The position numbers were made by a program, and so were the translations under genes. A stretch of 64,000 nucleotides of DNA from Symsagittifera roscoffensis (taxonomy: Eukaryota > Xenacoelomorpha > Acoela > Convolutidae), in NCBI RefSeq assembly GCF_963678635.1, contig NC_087069.1, positions 41,687,883 through 41,751,882 of the forward strand, in the 5' to 3' direction. Within the stretch, counting starts at the first letter, position 1. The number at the start of each line of letters is the position of its first letter. Under the pieces are notes generated by a model. It was given only the letters and a program-made list of their open reading frames with translations. It did no database searches and was not told the origin of the DNA. This document shows positions 36,801-46,889 of the stretch, one piece after another.

Positions 36801-38825
36801 AGAAGACCAATTCTCATTCGCTGAATTACTGCTCTGCCGACTGTTGTGAAAAAATTTCTTTGTTTCAAAGTAAAGTTAAATTTAATAAAAGCATAATTGT
36901 TTGTATTACGACGGCCTTCTAAGCTCTAGTAGTACTCGCTAATAAAAAATTATGACATGCAAAATGTGTTTTTGGGTTTTTTTTTCGAAATCATTCCCAA
37001 CACAACACGCAGGCTGAAAAACAAAGTAATTTATTTTGCATCAGAAAACGAATTGAACAGACAAAACGGATGCATCGACTCAATTTGGAATAATTTCTAG
37101 GTCGGATAATATATCCGTTTAGGTGCTAATAACACGAAATAGCTCGCGCCTTATATTGTTCATAAATTGCCAAATTGGCTTTTTTTCCAGACTATTTTCG
37201 GCATTCTTAGTAAGAGCTGTAACGGTTTTTTGTTATCAGTCAAAAACTCCCGTTTTACCGAGCTCAAATTTTGAAATATATGTTTCAACTGTAATTTTTT
37301 TCTACCAAAATTGATCACACAGAAAAACCATTTTAAATTTGAGAGCTCAGTGTAATAATACGTTTCGACTGATACAAAAAATCCACTAAAATTCCAAATC
37401 ATAAAAACAATTTTTTCAGGGAAAAAATACCCCGAGCACAAACACTACTTCACTTTTTTCAAAAGTTGGAAAATGAGGAACTTGTTCTAGTACTTACCTA
37501 ACTCACCACTCTGAATTTCAATGCATTTTCTTGCGGTTTTTTCCAGCAAAAAGATAACTCGACAAGTTTGTCAGTTTTTGGTTGTGCAGGCAAAATAGTT
37601 TTCGTAAGACGATTGAAAAGTTTTCCAAAATTCCATGTTACCTGATAGTAAGTTTTAACATGTTTCATTTTATTTTGTCGCATATTTCAAATTTATTGGT
37701 CTTTCTCCATGCTTACTTTCAATAACTTCTGTTTTCTTTTAATTCGAGTTCAATTTAAACTTCAACAAGCGTTTGACCTTATTTTCAGGTATTTTGAGTT
37801 GACCGATTAAAGGTTTAGTACTTAAGCTTTGAATTCAAAAAAAATTCTCACAGGTTTCTCTGGAGGGCATTTTTCAAATGCATTTTGATTTAATATTTCT
37901 TACAAACACAATATATGCATTGAAACACTTAGTTCAAAGAAAACCTAATTCGGAATTGAAAAGCATTTAATGGGGACTTAATTGAGACTGAAAAACTGAT
38001 ATTGTTTTTTTTCTTGTATAACTTATTTCTTGAAGTTTGAGCTGCACATCATTAGCCTAATTTTTCTGGAGCTTGGTTGTTTATTTTTTTTTGAAAAGAA
38101 TCTGAAATAAGGTACAATCAGTTGGTTTAATCTCGCAACCAGATACATGAAATATGTCAGTTTTATTTTTACAACCATTTTTAGCTGTGCTGCAAAATTT
38201 TTCAAAATTTTATCTCTCCGTAAGAGCCTGCCGATAGAAATAAGAGATTAAATCTTATCGAAGAACGAAAAAACAGTCTCCTCGTTTTTGTAATGACATA
38301 GCTTTTTTTCCAAAAACATGCAAGAAAAATGTTCTCGAAAAACTGTATGTAAAAACATGCAAGAAAAATGTTCTCGAATGAGACAAATCTGGATGATATT
38401 TTTCCTGATATAAATAAAAATAAACGAAAAAATAAATTAATTACAATTTTGTTTTACAAATAATTTAATGTTGCAAAACTCGAAAATATTGAGCTCATTG
38501 CAGTTTTTGAAAACAATTGTTTTAATTGCTTGCAACAAAAATAAGACGAGTAAAAGAATAGATTAACTAAAAGGAGTATAATTTTTTAGACTGCTGCGGA
38601 GGTTGTACTTCGACCGCCGAGTTCCAAATCCAGACTCCCGACAAAACCCACAACATCGGATCCATTAACAAAATCAAACAGGACATTACCACTGAGTGGC
38701 TTACGAACGCAGACACATTTATGCTGACTTTCCCGATTGATTTAGACGTTAAAGCAAAAGCAACACTTATTGGGGCAGCATTTTTGGTAAACTTTATGTT
38801 CTTTGAGCACAACAATAGCAATTGA
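30700..38825 (+). CDS. Phospholipid scramblase family gene with a duplicated three-exon cassette
   Basis: Scramblases are single-pass membrane proteins that help collapse lipid asymmetry when Ca2+ rises. Eight exons are recognised: A (30700-30878), B-C-D (32367-32479, 33300-33376, 33714-33809), B'-C'-D' (35210-35322, 35681-35757, 36282-36377) and E (38590-38825). Either cassette plus A and E gives about 232 residues, close to vertebrate scramblases without their Pro-rich N terminus. A carries [39 protein letters not shown] the [13 protein letters not shown] block, and E the Ca2+-loop-like segment [15 protein letters not shown] and the membrane segment [15 protein letters not shown]. Both cassettes keep open frames. 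A 5' exon for the N terminus may exist upstream. A 200-N gap lies between the cassettes. Confidence 0.9.
31214..31633. mobile_element. hAT-like MITE (CAGGGGCGGAT termini), copy 1
   Basis: Starts CAGGGGCGGATTTAGG and ends with the inverted counterpart CCTAGATCCGCCCCTG, with G-run and C-run tracts just inside each end. It contains internal GGCGCCAATATATACTAATTTTAA found in the other copies. The 420-bp size and short inverted ends fit a non-autonomous hAT-type element; no clean 8-bp target duplication is visible. Confidence 0.7.
31634..31981. mobile_element. hAT-like MITE, copy 2 (adjacent)
   Basis: Follows copy 1 directly, repeating GGGGGCGGACGCC, GATTCGACCCCTGCCGACCC and GGCGCC...CCAATATATACTAATTT, and ends CTAAATCCGCTCCTG. 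It is probably a tandem or nested partner of copy 1. Confidence 0.65.
32367..32479 (+). CDS. Scramblase exon B (cassette 1)
   Basis: TTTCAG| acceptor, 113 nt, ending CGATACAA|GTCACA (phase 2). It encodes [16 protein letters not shown] and then [15 protein letters not shown], equivalent to the second part of the scramblase beta-barrel-like core. 25 of 38 residues match exon B'. Confidence 0.85.
33300..33376 (+). CDS. Scramblase exon C (cassette 1)
   Basis: Acceptor ACGTAG|, 77 nt, ending GGCGCCG|GTAAGT (phase 1). With exon B it reads [10 protein letters not shown], then [16 protein letters not shown]. The exon start was chosen because it keeps phase and is in the same place as in C'; longer readings hit a stop upstream. 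Confidence 0.75.
33714..33809 (+). CDS. Scramblase exon D (cassette 1)
   Basis: Acceptor TTAATAG|, 96 nt, ending TGTCTAT|GTAAGT (phase 1). It encodes [13 protein letters not shown], then [19 protein letters not shown]. 25 of 31 complete codons match D' in amino acid. Confidence 0.85.
33810..34080 (+). other. Sequence downstream of exon D
   Basis: The intron start after GTAAGT; AT-rich, nothing recognised before the MITE remnants at 34080. Confidence 0.4.
34080..34621. mobile_element. hAT-like MITE remnants, copies 3 and 4, cut by the gap
   Basis: 34080-34280 is a partial copy (GAGGGGTGGGGAGG, GGCGCCTTTAGCGC, GGGGACGCGCGC). At 34284 a new copy starts CAGGGGCGGATCTAGGATTT with an 11-G run inside, shows GGCGCCTAAGGCGCC near 34553, and runs into the N gap. 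Confidence 0.65.
34622..34821. other. Assembly gap (200 N)
   Basis: Exactly 200 unknown bases, the look of a scaffold placeholder. It lies between exon D and exon B', so true distance and content are unknown. Confidence 0.99.
35210..35322 (+). CDS. Scramblase exon B' (cassette 2)
   Basis: Acceptor GATTCAG|, 113 nt, ending CGATACAG|GTCTCG (phase 2), the same length and phase as exon B. It encodes [16 protein letters not shown], then [17 protein letters not shown]. Open frame throughout. Confidence 0.85.
35681..35757 (+). CDS. Scramblase exon C' (cassette 2), unusual donor
   Basis: Acceptor CACAATAG|, 77 nt as in exon C. It encodes [20 protein letters not shown], then GKVGSG. At the position where exon C has G|GTAAGT, this copy has G|GATAGT, so the normal GT donor is missing. 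The nearest GT (35762) would change phase. The exon may use a GA donor or may no longer be spliced correctly. Confidence 0.75.
35965..36200. mobile_element. hAT-like MITE remnant, copy 5
   Basis: Starts CAGGGGTGGATCTAAGGATT and ends near GTTGGCGCCAAAGAGCC, a partial and diverged member of the same family, inside the intron between C' and D'. Confidence 0.6.
36282..36377 (+). CDS. Scramblase exon D' (cassette 2)
   Basis: Acceptor CGTAAAAG|, 96 nt, ending ACTTTAT|GTAAGT (phase 1), the same length and phase as exon D. It encodes [12 protein letters not shown], then [19 protein letters not shown]. Confidence 0.85.
36378..38589 (+). other. Last intron of the scramblase gene
   Basis: GTAAGT donor and TTTTAG acceptor, about 2.2 kb. 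It contains a degraded copy of the hairpin/TIR family at about 36905-37475 and a 36-bp tandem duplication (AACATGCAAGAAAAATGTTC) at about 38313-38380. No other exon recognised. Confidence 0.6.
36905..37475 (+). repeat. Hairpin/TIR family, degraded copy 3
   Basis: Follows the order of 40538-41036: cggccttctaagc, ctcgctaataa, caatttggaataatttctaggncgga, a decayed gcgcgaaata palindrome, and accccgagcacaaacact. The ends are worn. Confidence 0.55.
38590..38825 (+). CDS. Scramblase exon E (last exon)
   Basis: Acceptor TTTTTTAG|, enters in phase 1 (T from D or D' plus AC gives Tyr). It encodes [14 protein letters not shown], then [29 protein letters not shown] and [18 protein letters not shown], and ends [10 protein letters not shown] and stop TGA at 38823. 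It contains the Ca2+-loop-like segment and the C-terminal membrane segment of scramblases. Confidence 0.9.
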
Positions 38826-40505
38826 ATTTCAAAATAATTTATCTGGATTTTTGAACCATGTTTGAATCTTTTAAAAAACTGAGAATCAAGAGATTTCGCT
38901 GTAACTTTCAAGGAGATATTGGAAAGGTTTTGTTTAAAGTGGAGTTGAAATAGTTTTAACCGGAGTTGAAAACATAAGAAAGATTTTCCTGTGATTAGTT
39001 TTAAAAAAAATGAAAGTGGTTTTGATTTGTTTAAAGTGGGCTGATGAATTGTTCCAATTGAGCCAAGCAGTGCTTAAGTAATTGCGTAAAACATCATTTG
39101 TAACTCTGAGTTTATGAGCCCTGGTTGTCTGCTGAAATCTCTTAAACGATTGAAAAATAATCAGTTTTATATCTAAATAAACTGTTTCAGTTACTGACAG
39201 CAGCAAAAACCAACCGTTTGCTCCAAGTATGAGAATGAATGCCAGTAGGACTTTTTTTCATTTCAAACCTAATCACACTATTTCTTTGGTTTTTCCCCCT
39301 TTTTCAAGCAAGGAGTCAATTTCCACAGCAAGGAAAAAACGTTTTTTTAATAAAATAACTAATTTATACCAACTAGTATCAAAATAAAAACAGATCGGGG
39401 TAAAATTTTTATTTTACATGCCCTTCTCATAGCGTTGAATTAGTCTAAACTACAAAAAATGGGTTCAGTGTTTTTGACGATGATGAATTTCTTGAAGTTC
39501 TAATCCTGTCAAATTCCAAAAACTAAATTAGCCTGAAAATTTTGTGAAAATTTTTTGAAAAAGCTAATAGTGTTGAAAAATCTAAGTTTTTTGCTAGTAG
39601 GGCCGTGAAATCACAGTCAGAATGAGAACGAGATTGTAATTATTTAGTCTCAAAAACTAATTCTGGAGAAATATGGTTGAACAATGTATACTAAGGGTTA
39701 CACGGTAAACCAAACCAATATAAATCACCAATAACTATACGAAAAAAAAATTGATTCAGACCATTTTTCATTCCTGTGGAAAACTTAGATAGTTTGTTCA
39801 GCTTAGATTAAAGCAGTTTTAGTAATTTATTTTCAAATTCCAATCTGAGTCTCAACCAGTCTCGCAGCTTTTTTGTAGTATCTCAATTGCCATTCTTCAA
39901 ATTCTTTAAGTCAGTGTTACGTTGAGTTTATCATGATTCAGATAAACTCCATACAAAAAATGGGTTAAATACTAATCAATTGCCAGAACTTTCTTTATTA
40001 TCAAGGTCTCATTTTTCTATTGAAAACAGTTTGCAATACGAGATCAAATAAGTCAATCAGATTTGTCAAGGAAAAACGTCCAACAATTGTTTAAAAATTG
40101 CAAGATACGCTTGATACTCATAAAGTATCAGACCTGAGCTTGAGTTTCATTCAGTCTCCAATAATTTTTTTTCAAAAACATTTCAGTGATTTTTTCTTCA
40201 TGATAAATCATCACTAGGCCCATTTCTTCCTACAAAGTTATTCTTGGTAAGAAGAGAAAAAATATAATTAAAGCTGGTACAAACTTCGCTGGTTTCAGGT
40301 TTTCATTGCTTATTTGACTATACTTTAGAAAAATTGTTCGAGGATGATTGTTTACTCATTTCATCCAAACAAAAATTATACGCGTAATATGCAATGGTTT
40401 TTATGATAGTTCTATCTTTCAAGTCGATAATTTTCAAAGAGACAATGCAATTTAAGTAAAATTTCGCTCAATTAATAGTTCTTGTTTATGTTATTTTAAA
40501 AATAA
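38826..40505. other. Downstream of scramblase, no gene recognised
   Basis: AT-rich DNA. The antisense open frames at 38567-38911 and 38934-39206 are shadows of exon E or chance. Confidence 0.45.
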
Positions 40506-41036
40506 CAAGACTGCTCGTATCAGGGCGAAGCCCTGAATGTTCCGACTGCCTTTTAAGGTTTATGGAGCAGTAATAAAATTAAAAAATTAAATGAAATTTA
40601 AAAAAAATGAAAAAAATTTTTTCTAAAATTTTTTATGAAAACCATCCACACACACGCCATATACAGTACAAAGAATCTAATTAATTTGCTCCTTGTAGCA
40701 AACCAATTATGACAAATAGGCTTCTTTCAACCAATTTGGAACGATTTCTAAGACGGATTAACTCTCCGCTTACGCGTTAATAGCGCGAAATATATCGCGC
40801 GTTAATTGTCCCAAATTGGCCAAAATGGCAATCTCTAAACCCCCGTAACTTTACAAAAAATGATCACTTTTGAAATATTTTTTCAAATTTGAGCTCAAGA
40901 CAACAATACCTTTCGAATGATATAAAAAAAAAAATTCCGTCAAAAATGGCTAGTTAAAAAGTCGAAATTTGTCTGAAGAAAAAAAACCCACCCCGAGCAC
41001 AAATATTCCGTTACTTTCGTACTGAAAGTCGGAACA
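40505..41036 (+). repeat. Hairpin/TIR family, copy 1
   Basis: Contains a perfect hairpin TCAGGGC-GAA-GCCCTGA (40520-40536), then TGTTCCGACT (40538-40547), an internal palindrome-like TTAATAGCGCGAAATATATC (about 40780), and the inverted counterpart AGTCGGAACA at 41027-41036. Similarity to the copy at 54509 starts about 15 bp left of the hairpin (aacaagact). The size of about 500 bp and lack of coding suggest a non-autonomous element. Confidence 0.7.
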
Positions 41037-41817
41037 ATAATAACATGACTCTTCTCAACAACTGCAACACAATTTTGCGATTTTTCAAACGAAAAAATCA
41101 ATAGTTTGAACTGAATCGAGAATATCTAAGATATGGATCCTTGCCAAAGAAAGGTGAGCTCGTGTAGGATAGCCAAAGCTTAGTTAACTTTAATTAATTA
41201 AATTTCCGGTTAGTTCTCTAACTGGTTAACTAAAAAAAGAGAGAGAGTCTGACTTGATGAACACATCGTTGCTTACATCGCTAAATTGTGTTTCCAGTAT
41301 TTCTATTCTAATTAACATTTCTATCAGTATTGTTTGTGGCTCCAACCGTCGCAGCGTTAGATGTTTTTAGCACAAATCTTGTCTTTCCAACAATAAAAAG
41401 TATAGTCATTAGCACCTGTAAAAACTCAGTTGTCAACCGCAACAAAAATTCGGGTCTTAATTAGTTTTTCTGCTCAAAAATCGATATTTCACTTGGAACT
41501 GGAAAAGTTTTACTTAAATCTGGTTGGCTAGAAGTAGCCAATCAAATTTCAGCACTCTTTCTAAATGTTTTTGCTTCCTTTTCCACTTTTAATCGATTTA
41601 TAAATTAGGCGAAGAAGCCGAAAATTTTTTTTTTGGTAACACTTTCAAGCTCATTTCAAAATTGCTGCATAGTTTTACCCAGATTAGAGAAAAACAAAGA
41701 AATTAACTCCAGGAAAAAGTTAGAAATAGGCTAATGAATTAAGTGATCGCATTTGTGCTAAACAGATCAGTGCGACAAGTGTTTTGTTGCGTTTTTACAT
41801 TAAACACTATCAACTCA
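41037..41817. other. Spacer before the Gypsy element
   Basis: AT-rich; nothing recognised. Confidence 0.4.
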
Positions 41818-41821
41818 CAAT
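41818..41821. repeat. Target-site duplication CAAT (left)
   Basis: CAAT precedes the 5' LTR and is repeated at 48028-48031 after the 3' LTR. Confidence 0.75.
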
Positions 41822-42074
41822 TGAGATAGGGACCAGTTTTGAGTTTATGTAAGTGCTATCAATTGTTCGAGATAGGAACCAGTTTGAGTTTATGTAAGTG
41901 CTATCAACTTGTTCTTTCCGTCTGGGGACCTGCTGTCGTGACCTTGCGATCTCTAATGTCCGATGGGATCTGAAATAAAAGACTGCAGTAAGATTTCGAT
42001 TTGATGCCTAACAGTTTGTCTACAATACAACTTATCAACAACCTTTTTGATCTTATACAGTTACGACTTCAACA
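41822..42074 (+). repeat. Gypsy 5' LTR
   Basis: 253 bp, TGAGATAGGG...CTTCAACA. It begins with an internal tandem duplication of about 46 bp (gagatagg-accagttt..ctatcaa). AATAAA at 41974-41979. Confidence 0.92.
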
Positions 42075-42091
42075 TGGCGCAGCGAGCAGAG
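42075..42091 (+). other. Putative Gypsy primer-binding site
   Basis: TGGCGCAGCGAGCAGAG directly abuts the LTR and is complementary to a sequence ending in CCA. The tRNA is not identified. Confidence 0.5.
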
Positions 42092-42189
42092 AAAAAAGGG
42101 GGGAAATCTACTAAATATAATAGCATTTTGGGATTCACGAACACCGGAACTTCCAGTTTACTGGGAGGAGTGGATAATTAAATTTCACT

Positions 42190-43120
42190 GGGGGATGATA
42201 GCAAAATACGACATTGATCCCAATGATTTCTATTTTGCGAGTACTTTAAATGCGGCGGCTATCACGGCGTTGCCTGAGGAAGTCAATGGGAAAAACCGTC
42301 TCGATTCGGAAAAGAAGTTAAAGTCTAATCTATATCTTTGTATCGGAGACGAGGCGCAACGGATATTCAAAGCACGAAAACCGGTGGTAATATTAAAACG
42401 GTACGGTACCCACGGGTCTTTGATGGGATGCAAAGTGTTTTTCAACGTGAGCGGAATGTAACTCATGAACGGGGACTTTTCTACGGACGAAAACAACGTG
42501 AGAGAGAAACGTTCAAAAAATTCCACGCGAAATTAAGCGCCCTAGCAGGTGGGTGTGATTTTGCAAATGCGGCCGAAAATGTTCGTGATATTTTCATTAT
42601 GAATATGCGGGAATCGGATTGCCAACGAGAATTATCACGATCAACAAAGTTACCTGAGGAAGTCTGCCGGATCGCCTTATCATATGAACGTGGTGAGCGC
42701 GCATACAAATCATATACGGGAAAACCAGCTTCAACAGCTCCGGCAATTTCAATAAAACAGGAACCGGTAAATAACATAAGAAGAGGACAAGGATTTTTCC
42801 GAGGTCGAGGACGCGGGGGACGTGGAGGATACACCCAAGGACCAAGTAGTGGGGGAAGCGGCAATAACCGTAGGTGTTATAATTGCGATGCACCAAATTT
42901 TACCCTTGACCACATTGCAAGCTGTCCTGCGAAGGGAGCAACATGCAACTCGTGCCGAAAACTGGGACATTTTGAACGAACATGTCGAGGAGTTAGGAGG
43001 GGTACTAACCAATGGAGAGGACGAGGACGAGTCGGCTTAGTTAGAGATGAAAATGAGCATCATCAGAGTACGCAGAATGTGATTGACTTGAATGAAAATC
43101 CAGTGTCGTGGGTGAACTAG
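42190..43120 (+). pseudogene. Gypsy gag region (fossil)
   Basis: Capsid-like section with ERETFKKFHAKLSALAGGCD, an Arg/Gly-rich patch (RGRGRGGRGGYTQG) and two zinc knuckles (CYNCDAP..HIASC and CNSCRKLGHFERTC). It would bind and package element RNA. Treated as a fossil. Confidence 0.82.
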
Positions 43121-43199
43121 CAGGGAAGCGGGGAAAATATATCCATGACGTCAGGATCGGATGATTACATGATAATGTCAATAAAAAGGAAGAAGAGTG

Positions 43200-43540
43200 A
43201 GACTGAACTGAAGATCCCTGGGGCCCGAGTCCAGTTTGAGGTGTCAGGAAGGAAGATGTGGTTGTGGATAGATAGTGGATCCCCAGTGACGATTTTTAGC
43301 ATAACGGACCTAAAAACAGCGTTAGGTAAGGCGAATATTCCACTACAGCCTTCAAAAGATGAATTCTTGGATTACAATAACAACCGAATAAACATACTGG
43401 GAAAGGTAGCAGTGATGATGTCGTTAAACGGTTGGGCAGCACCAGCACAAGTGTCGGTAAAATCCGGAAATCATCAGTCAATCCTGGGGCGCGGTCTGAT
43501 GGGCACCCTGGGCCTCGAGTTAGTTCAACGGAAGAAAATG
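43200..43540 (+). pseudogene. Gypsy protease region (fossil)
   Basis: Aspartic protease with the LWIDSGSPVTIF active-site block and the later ILGRGLMGTLGLE block; a retropepsin that matures the polyprotein. Confidence 0.8.
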
Positions 43541-43599
43541 ATGGGAATCACAGGGGAAGGGAGCAGTCAAGAGGAGGAGGAATATGACGAATTGCAAAC

Positions 43600-44500
43600 A
43601 TACTTCTGTAAGTTGTACCCAAATTTATTTTCTAGAATAGGAAAGATCCGGAACGCGAAAGTAAGAGCTGAATTTTTCAAAAATTTGAGGCCTATAAAAC
43701 AAAAAGGGCACAGGGTGCCTATCAGTCTACAAGACAAGGTGGATAAAGAAATTCATCGGCTGATAAATGAAGGGCATATCATAAAATTACAAGAGTGCTC
43801 AGATCAGTATTTCGTCTCCCCTATCGTGATTACAGTAAAAAAAGACGGAAGTATAAAATTAGCGCTGGAATCAAGAGAATTGAACAAGCAGGTACACAAG
43901 ATTAAGTACCAAATGCCAAATATTGATGAACTAGTCGACGGAGTAAGTCAGATTATTGCGGAAAAGAAAGCGGGGACAATGCGTACGGACAAGTCGCATT
44001 AAAACAAAAAACAAGCGAGCAATGCAATTTCTCACTAGTCGGCGTGAAATCCACGGGAGCCTATCGTTTTAAAAACGGATTTTACGGGCTTACATCAATG
44101 CCGGCGGAATTCCAAAAAGTAATTGATAATTTACTTAAGGAATTTCCGCAAGCTAACGCGTTCATAGATGATATTTTAATTGCTTCAAAAGGAACTCAGA
44201 TCGAACACATTGCGTTGGTGGAAAAGATATTGAAAAAACTGGACGTCTCAAATGCCGCGTTAAAATTACGAAAATGTGAATTTGCAAAGACAGAGTGCAA
44301 ATGGCTCGGATATCGGATTGGGGAAAATGGCATCACGCCCCTTGTAAGAAAAACACAAGCAATAGAGGACCTGAAAACCCCAAAATCTCGAAAGCAGCTG
44401 AAATCTTTAATGGGTTCACTGCACAGTTTACTCAAAATTTTACCCAAACTCGCGGAAATAAGCGCACCTTTAAGACCATTACTGAGTCAAAATAAAAATT
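43600..44500 (+). pseudogene. Gypsy reverse transcriptase region (fossil)
   Basis: Blocks ...VPISLQDKVDKEIHRL, SPIVITVKKDGSIKLALE, GAYRFKNGFYGLTSMPAEFQ, FIDDILIASKG (catalytic DD) and CEFAKTECKWLGYRIGENGI are Ty3/Gypsy RT signatures of the type common in invertebrate elements. Confidence 0.88.
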
Positions 44501-44569
44501 TTGTCTGGACGCCCGTTTGCGAAAATGCGTTTCAACAATTAAAATCGCTCGTGGAAAATATTGTCGAAT

Positions 44570-44970
44570 TACGGCATTTCGACATTCATCGTGAAACTAG
44601 AATTATTTGTGACGCTAGTCACGATGGCCTAGGGGCCGTGTTAGAACAGTATTGCGCATCCGGGTGGCATCCGATTTCGTTTGCATCCCGTTACCTTAAT
44701 CCGGCTGAGAAAAAGTACTCTACAAATGAATTAGAATTACTCGCGGTAGTGTGGGCCACGGAACATTTTCGAAACTATATATATGGCCGCTTTTTAACAG
44801 TCAGATCGGATCACAAAGCGTTTTTTACATTGTTGAATTCGTCACCGAAGGGAAATAAAACGTTCTTCAGCCAAATAACTCGATGGTATGATCGACCGGT
44901 GCCATATGATTTTAAAGTTGAACATAGACAAGGGGCGAAAATGGGGATGGCAGACTATTTGTCTCAATTT
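44570..44970 (+). pseudogene. Gypsy RNase H region (fossil)
   Basis: IICDASHDGLGAVLEQ, HPISFASRYLNPAEKKYST, NELELLAVVWATEHF and RSDHKAFFTLL blocks, followed by MADYLSQFP, the usual end of Gypsy RNase H. Confidence 0.88.
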
Positions 44971-45336
44971 CCGTCCGCAGAGGCACCCGAGACAAGTCAT
45001 TACGATGAAAATTTTACAGTAGCGAAGATAAGGATGATAAACGCGGCATTGAAGCCCAACGATAAAATGAAACCTAGGGGTCAGAAAGTGAATAAAATTA
45101 GGCCAAAACCGACGGTACGGGGGCGAGAAGTCATGTTTCGACACAACGAAATCAGTTTCATCCAATGAGAATAAAAGAAATCATGAATATGCAAATATTC
45201 ACCGTGAGCACGAACGCTCAATAGAGGGCGTGTTTACATGCAACCGGCGATTAACCAATCAGCGTCGAGATATTTGAATACCGGCGGAAATATGCAAATA
45301 CCGAAGAAAGAAATTCAGACTTTGTTCTCATTGCTT

Positions 45337-45520
45337 AAATTACAGTTGCAAGGCTTCAATTTTGAATAATTACAATCGCAATCCTTTCATTCTGAATAAT
45401 TACAATAGCAAGCCTCCTATTTTGAAAATTTACAGTTGCAAGCCTTCAATCTTAAATAATTACAGTGACAAGCCTTTTACTTTAAAAAATTACAGTAGCA
45501 AGCCCTTAATTCTGAATATC
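45337..45520 (+). repeat. 30-bp minisatellite in the RNase H-integrase linker
   Basis: About six 30-bp units (aat-tac-a-t-gcaag-cct...). Read in frame, each unit gives ten residues of the pattern NxYxxKPxIL (NNYNSKPPIL, KIYSCKPSIL, NNYSDKPFTL, KNYSSKPLIL). Confidence 0.8.
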
Positions 45521-45899
45521 TTGAGTAACTTAAACGATAAGAACATGAGTAATTTGCCTGAAAAAAATGATCCACCAACTTCGGCCATCGTCAACACATC
45601 GACTAACTCTGGAAATGTGAACCTCAACGTTGTACTGAACCGATTAAATCAACCTCCCAGTGTTAGTTCGGATTCAGATACAGAAATGATTCCACCCAAA
45701 AAACTTGATATAAAACAGACTAATTCTAAAAAATTAAACACGATCATCTCTTTTCCACACCAGTTCCCCGGTTTATCCTACCCACTTGTACAGAACGAAA
45801 AATGGATCTATTCTATAGTGCCATCAGACAGTAAAATAGTGAAAAAGATTGAACACCCGGAAGTTCTGAGTTTAAAACTGATAGAAGCAAACATTGAAA

Positions 45900-46870
45900 A
45901 AGATCCAATTATGAAGACCATCAGGGATAACATCAGAGACAAAAACCCACAAGCAAAGGAGATAATAACAAGATTAGGACAATACTACGTTCAACACTAC
46001 AACGATTTTGCAGTACGTGAGAATTGCCTGTGGATGGACGGCCGGTTAGCAATACAGAAGGATCTGTCATCAGCAACCCTCAATCGTCTACACTATAACC
46101 ATCATGGGCGTGACAAACTGTTTGCAGCCGCAAAAGACGTGTGGATTCCTCTTATGCATCGCAACATCGCTGCTACAGCAAAATACTGAAAAAGTTGCTT
46201 AGAAGCAGGTAAAAACCTTGAACCGGACATTCCAAAAAGTGACATGGGGGAAACTTATGTGTCTAAGGAACCGAATGATTTAGTCCAATTAGATTTCTGG
46301 GGCCCAGTCAATTACGTAAGGGGTCGCAAGAAGTATGTACTTGTAGCAGTAGATACTTTCTCGCATTGGCCGTCGGCGTATGTTTGTTCAAGTAACAAGT
46401 CCAAAAATGTATTGAAGTTCCTAAGGAAGTACATAAATACTCATGGACACCCAAGAAAATTGCATATGGATCAGGCTACTGGGTTTTTCTCAAATGAAAT
46501 TCAAAACTTCAGTAACTACGAAGGTATCGAACTTAATAAATCTCCGGTTAGGGATCATTGCGCGACAGGAATGGTCGAACGAACAATTGGGTCGATAAAA
46601 AACTACGTGTTAACTTATCTTCAGGAAGAAAAGAACTACAAGTTTGGAGCAATGATATCCCGTGCGCTCAGCGCGTTACGTTTTGTACCACACTCTAAGA
46701 CTAAATTAACGCCTTTTGAAGCCTATCATGGACGAGAAGCAAATACGGCTCTGCGAAATTTAACGAAAAAACCGTCATTGAAAAATTTAAATTGGAACAA
46801 TGTTGTTAACCAAAAGTTATCTTGTTTAGACAAGGCGGGAAATCTCCCGGATGTAGAGCTCACCCTAGAT
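45900..46870 (+). pseudogene. Gypsy integrase region (fossil)
   Basis: An HHCC-type zinc section (LHYNHHGRDKLFAAAKDVWI..HRNIAA), then a core with LDFWGPVNYVRGRKKYVLVA, DTFSHWPSAYV, HMDQATGFFSNE and GMVERTIGSIKNYV. These are the retroviral-type integrase blocks of Ty3/Gypsy elements. Confidence 0.87.
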
Positions 46871-46889
46871 TAGGAGAAGATAAGCATTT

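Noticed and set aside
40520-40536. Helitron end hairpin
   Set aside because: The hairpin is strong but no CTRR terminus or 5' TC start at AT insertion is seen, and inverted termini are present, which Helitrons lack.
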